Assembly (NCBI GenBank): GCA_030634715.1
Contig: DAOWAG010000052.1
Location: 1 to 7,582, forward strand
Direction of reading: 5' to 3'
Source of the DNA: Candidatus Aegiribacteria sp.
GTDB taxonomy: Bacteria; Fermentibacterota; Fermentibacteria; Fermentibacterales; Fermentibacteraceae
Length of the DNA: 7,582 bases
A program made the translations under genes and the position numbers. The notes below the pieces were generated by a model that was not told where the DNA came from, made no database searches, and was given only the letters and a program-made list of their open reading frames with translations. Shown here one piece after another: positions 5,208 through 7,582 of this stretch. Positions within the stretch are counted from its first letter, which is position 1. Every line of letters begins with the position of its first letter.

Positions 5208-5719
5208 AAGCAATTGTCTTATGTGCGGGAATGGGAACCAGGCTCAGACCTCTGACAGATGCAATTCCAAAACCGCTGATCGAAATAACCGGATTCATTC
5301 TGCTCCACGATATCCTCCTTCATCTGGCTGAGCAGGGAGTTACCGAGGCAGTTGTAAACGGATCCTGGAAGGCTGAAATGATCAGAGACTTCCTGGAAGG
5401 ATCCGATCTTCCACTTGAGACGAATTTCCAGTTTGAGGAGCAGCCGCTTGGTACAGCCGGAGCTGTCCGAAGGGCGCTTCCGCTGCTTGGAGATGAATTC
5501 CTTGTAGTTTATGGCGACAATCTGACCAGACAACCTATCCTCCCCCTTATTGAGCTTCATTCCAGATTGAATTCAGAAGTAACAATCGCTCTGTCTCCAA
5601 CTGGTGATCCTTCAAGCAAGGGAATTGTCATTACTGAACCAGACGGCAGAATTTCCCGTTTCCGTGAAAAACCGCCGCCGGAACTTGCTGCATCAAACAT
5701 GGCCAATGCCGGAATTTAG
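5204..5719 (+). CDS. N-terminal fragment of the nucleotidyltransferase as it would be translated with normal TAG termination
   Basis: The 171 residues hold the nucleotide-binding signature and the YGDN metal-site motif. They stop before the sugar-binding second half of the domain, so this product alone should not be an active enzyme. Translation starts at the ATG overlapping the stop of the methyltransferase gene. Confidence 0.6.
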   Translation: MKAIVLCAGMGTRLRPLTDAIPKPLIEITGFILLHDILLHLAEQGVTEAVVNGSWKAEMIRDFLEGSDLPLETNFQFEEQPLGTAGAVRRALPLLGDEFLVVYGDNLTRQPILPLIELHSRLNSEVTIALSPTGDPSSKGIVITEPDGRISRFREKPPPELAASNMANAGI

Positions 5720-5782
5720 ATATGCAGGAGTTCCGCTGTTTCGCATATTGAGGATGGAAGCTTCAGCGATTTCGGGCTGGAT

Positions 5783-6169
5783 GTGTTTCCCGGATTGCTC
5801 GAAGAGGGTAGAACACTCGCGGCTGACACCCCGGGCGGATATACGAGAGACATTGGTTCTCTGGAAAACTACCTGCTTGCCTGCCATGATGTTCTTTCAG
5901 GCAGGATTCATCTGAATGTTAAACCGGATGCTATGAACAACGGAATTCTAATTGAAAATAGTCAGTCATATAATGATATAGAGATCAAGGGTACGCTATG
6001 GGTGCAAAAGGGGGCAACTATCGAAAGTGGATGCTCTCTTGAGAATTGTGTTATTTTATCTGGAGCAAGAATCCGCTACAACAGCGCTTTAAAAAACACT
6101 CTTGTTCTGCCGGATTCTGATGTTGATGAAGGAACAAGGGCAATCGATAAATACCTGTCAATATTCTGA
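5783..6169 (+). CDS. C-terminal fragment of the nucleotidyltransferase (sugar-binding end plus beta-helix)
   Basis: This is the same reading frame as the N-terminal fragment, and it is open directly after the TAG. GTG 5783 is the first possible in-frame restart, but I see no convincing ribosome site before it, and restarting there would lose about 20 residues of the domain. Visible parts are GGYTRDIGSLENY and the beta-helix repeats around GTLWVQKGATIESGCSLENC. Independent translation is doubtful, and read-through is needed for a whole enzyme. Confidence 0.4.
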   Translation: MFPGLLEEGRTLAADTPGGYTRDIGSLENYLLACHDVLSGRIHLNVKPDAMNNGILIENSQSYNDIEIKGTLWVQKGATIESGCSLENCVILSGARIRYNSALKNTLVLPDSDVDEGTRAIDKYLSIF

Positions 6170-6180
6170 TTGGAGACAGC

Positions 6181-6759
6181 ATGCTGAAAGAAATCGGTAC
6201 ATACCTTAATCAGGTGAGTACACTTGCTCTCAAAATACCCTCGGAGGATATTGAAAAGATTACCCGAATTCTACTCAATACATACTACGCTGACGGAAGA
6301 ATATTTATTTTCGGAAATGGGGGCGGATCATCCACAGCCAGTCACTTCACATGTGATCTTGCGAAGGGAACAGTCACGCCTGAAAGGCCTAGACTCAAGG
6401 CGATTTGCCTTTCCGACAATATTCCGCTGATAACAGCATGGGCGAACGATACAGATTACACAAATACTTTTGGTGAGCAGCTGAAGAACCTTGTTGAAAG
6501 GAATGATGCAGTCATCGGACTCTCTGGAAGCGGTATGAGCCCGAATGTAATAAACGCGTTCCATGTAGCGAACGATGCCGGAGCAATCTCAATTCTGCTT
6601 TCGGGTTTTGAGGGCGGAGAAGCTGTTAAAGTTGCTTCAGAATCTATTATTGTGCCCAGTGAAGATATGCAGCAGATTGAAGATGTTCATCTTATGCTGT
6701 GTCATATAATTTTCAGAATTGTTCGGAAAAGTATACGAGAGGGCAGAAATCAGGAATAA
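6181..6759 (+). CDS. gmhA: SIS-domain sedoheptulose-7-phosphate isomerase (GmhA type)
   Basis: The 192-residue SIS-domain protein has the family landmarks: FGNGGGSSTASHFTCDL (44-60) for phosphosugar binding, LSDNIPLITAWANDTDYTNTF (77-97), GLSGSGMSPNV (113-123) and QIEDVHLMLCHI near the end. His55, Asp59 and His175 fall, by eye, at positions of metal or catalytic residues of E. coli GmhA. Asp59 replaces a Glu there, and a Gln ligand appears as Glu167. GmhA converts sedoheptulose 7-phosphate to D-glycero-D-manno-heptose 7-phosphate, the first step toward nucleotide-activated heptose for LPS or S-layer glycans. The length is typical (about 190). A GGAG site at 6172-6175 precedes ATG 6181, and the gap to the nucleotidyltransferase is 11 bases. 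The kinase and phosphatase of the pathway are not in this window. A DiaA-like or other SIS role is less likely. Confidence 0.85.
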   Translation: MLKEIGTYLNQVSTLALKIPSEDIEKITRILLNTYYADGRIFIFGNGGGSSTASHFTCDLAKGTVTPERPRLKAICLSDNIPLITAWANDTDYTNTFGEQLKNLVERNDAVIGLSGSGMSPNVINAFHVANDAGAISILLSGFEGGEAVKVASESIIVPSEDMQQIEDVHLMLCHIIFRIVRKSIREGRNQE

Positions 6760-7172
6760 GTCTGATTCCTGAAGACTTCATCACCGTCAGCAAGGAAATA
6801 ATTCAAAGCGTTGCTGAAAATCCCGGGATCCGTCTTGCTCTCCTCTGGGAATCTGCTCTCCCAGAGTTCCCACGATTTACGAATCTCCCGCTCCATCACT
6901 TCCGGAAGGTTACCCTCATCTCTAGCTTTTTCAATGATCTCGCGATTGTAAACAAGCATATCACTGGCCAGAACCCGCGCGAATCTTACAGCATGTTTGA
7001 GTCTCTCATCAATTTCAGCCGTAATCGGTGGAATTTCAGTTTTCTCCTGTTCTGGTGGATGAATGGTAAATATTTCAGAGCATTTCCTGCAGCGAAACCG
7101 CTTGGGTGAGTCGCCAATCTTCTCCGATGGAATGTTGTACTTGCAATTACAACCGGGGCAATTTACAATCAT
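6750..7172 (-). CDS. MJ0042-type zinc-ribbon protein of unknown function
   Basis: The 140 residues open with a zinc ribbon: CPGC at 5-8 and CRKC at 28-31, with the intervening KYNIPSEKIGDSPKRFRC typical of the MJ0042 zinc-finger class (a further Cys sits at 10). After a short proline-rich linker (about 38-50), residues 50-125 are helical and charged. I recognise no domain there. The ribbon may bind nucleic acid or protein, and nothing more can be said from sequence. Its ATG overlaps the stop of the upstream aminotransferase gene (ATGA, 7172-7169), so the two are co-translated. Its TGA (6752-6750) lies inside the last codons of gmhA, giving a 10-base tail-to-tail overlap with no room for an intrinsic terminator between the converging genes. 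Confidence 0.8.
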   Translation of the reverse strand: MIVNCPGCNCKYNIPSEKIGDSPKRFRCRKCSEIFTIHPPEQEKTEIPPITAEIDERLKHAVRFARVLASDMLVYNREIIEKARDEGNLPEVMEREIRKSWELWESRFPEESKTDPGIFSNALNYFLADGDEVFRNQTYS

Positions 7173-7582
7173 GTATTCAACCTCCTGTGCAGGAATTCCT
7201 TTAACCTGTGTATGCCTTTCCGGATATCATCTTCTGAAGCCGCAAAGGATATTCGAATGTATCCTTCAGCGCCAAAGGCTGACCCGGGTATTACAGCTAC
7301 ACCCTCCTCCTCCAGAAGGTCGCTACAGAATCTGTTCGTGTCAAGCTTCTGTGGATCAGTGAGCAATCGCGGAAACACGTAAAACGCGCCATCAGGTATC
7401 TTAAATTCAATCCCATCAACCCTATCGAGAAGCTCACAGATCAGATCCCTTCTCATGTGGAAGGAGTTGTGCATCTCCTCTTTCTCTCTGTATGCCTTTC
7501 CCTCCACCGCGGCAAGAGCTGCCCACTGGGAAATGGAACAGGGATTGGAAGTCGAGTGCGCCTGGAGAATACCTGCAAGTCT
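7169..7582 (-). CDS. Aspartate-type aminotransferase (PLP fold type I), C-terminal part (partial)
   Basis: The frame is open from the right edge to TGA 7169 (137 residues). It matches the C-terminal third of class I aminotransferases: QAHSTSNPCSISQWAALAA, then RRDLICELLDRVDGIEFKIPDGAFYVFP, LLEEEGVAVIPGSAFG and YIRISFAASEDDIRKGIHRLKEFL. The Arg in YIRISFA is the family's substrate alpha-carboxylate ligand. The PLP-binding lysine should lie just upstream, outside the window. HSTSNP and GAFYVFP are most like the AspB-type (I-gamma) subgroup, which moves the amino group between aspartate or a related amino acid and 2-oxoglutarate. The exact donor is not decidable from this part. It is coupled by ATGA to the zinc-ribbon gene. 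A GTG at 7507 is an internal codon, not the start. Confidence 0.9.
   Translation of the reverse strand, partial: RLAGILQAHSTSNPCSISQWAALAAVEGKAYREKEEMHNSFHMRRDLICELLDRVDGIEFKIPDGAFYVFPRLLTDPQKLDTNRFCSDLLEEEGVAVIPGSAFGAEGYIRISFAASEDDIRKGIHRLKEFLHRRLNT

Larger units (their letters stand above)
5204..6169 (+). pseudogene. Sugar-1-phosphate nucleotidyltransferase with beta-helix tail, interrupted by one in-frame TAG
   Basis: Read through codon 172, this is a 321-codon frame of normal length. The N-terminal nucleotidyltransferase domain has GMGTRLRPLT (9-18), PKP (22-24), QPLGTAGAV (80-88) and YGDN (103-106, Asp105 a likely metal ligand), then FREKPP and NMANAGI. TAG at 5717-5719 stands where the family has Tyr (NAGIY). 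After it the same frame continues with EDGSFSDFGLDVFPGLLEEG, GGYTRDIGSLENYLLA and a hexapeptide-like left-handed beta-helix tail. Family members couple an NTP to a hexose- or heptose-1-phosphate. With gmhA next door, a heptose-1-phosphate guanylyl- or related transferase (HddC-like) is a reasonable guess, not proven. A second oddity is GFILL at 30-34, where the family usually has G(K/R)PLL. The TAG may be a true nonsense mutation, a sequence error or a recoded codon. Confidence 0.75.

Noticed and set aside
5204..6169. Two compensating frameshifts in the nucleotidyltransferase
   Set aside because: Both halves lie in the same frame and the residue spacing around the TAG fits the family, so one substitution explains the break.
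7169..7507. A separate 112-residue protein starting at GTG 7507
   Set aside because: The frame continues upstream to the window edge with conserved aminotransferase sequence (AHSTSNP), so this GTG is internal.

Overview
The window is a compact, gene-dense bacterial segment with two divergent gene clusters and one convergent junction. Coding genes fill almost all of it. Consecutive genes often overlap by four bases in the ATGA/TTGA style. The source is probably a bacterium of the Fibrobacteres-Chlorobi-Bacteroidetes (FCB) side of the tree, perhaps an uncultivated candidate phylum. This rests on the short (280-residue) primary-type sigma factor without region 1.1, a secreted tricorn-type protein, and the moderate base composition. 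It is an inference of low certainty, and I cannot name a species.

Left block (1-3945, all minus strand). Five genes run leftward with gaps of 18 bases or less, or with overlaps: an RpoD-type sigma-70 factor, a membrane-anchored M23 (LytM) peptidase, a short DUF523 protein, a class I SAM methyltransferase, and the N-terminal third of a tricorn-protease homologue that leaves the window at base 1. The spacing implies one operon that mixes transcription control, cell-wall remodelling and extracytoplasmic proteolysis.

Centre (3946-4259). The only sizeable non-coding stretch is 314 bases between the divergent operons, and it is unusually structured. It has six copies of TTGACA/TGTCAA, a perfect 12-base inverted pair 90 bases apart (4062-4073 and 4164-4175), and a near-perfect 31-base palindrome (4075-4105). 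The core of the palindrome matches the classical Fur box at 16 of 19 positions. A further half-site can pair with one palindrome arm, and a hairpin lies just before the first rightward gene. Fur-like control and a small mobile-element relic are the two main readings.

Right block, plus strand (4260-6759). Three genes form a surface-sugar operon: a zinc-ribbon SAM methyltransferase, a sugar-1-phosphate nucleotidyltransferase, and a GmhA-type sedoheptulose-7-phosphate isomerase. Isomerase plus nucleotidyltransferase suggests nucleotide-activated heptose (or a related sugar) for a surface glycan, with the methyltransferase perhaps decorating it. The nucleotidyltransferase is interrupted by one in-frame TAG at a position that should be Tyr. 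The frame then stays open and recognisable for 149 more codons.

Right edge (6750-7582, minus strand). An MJ0042-type zinc-ribbon protein overlaps the end of gmhA tail-to-tail by 10 bases. It is coupled by ATGA to an upstream aspartate-type aminotransferase that enters from beyond the window.
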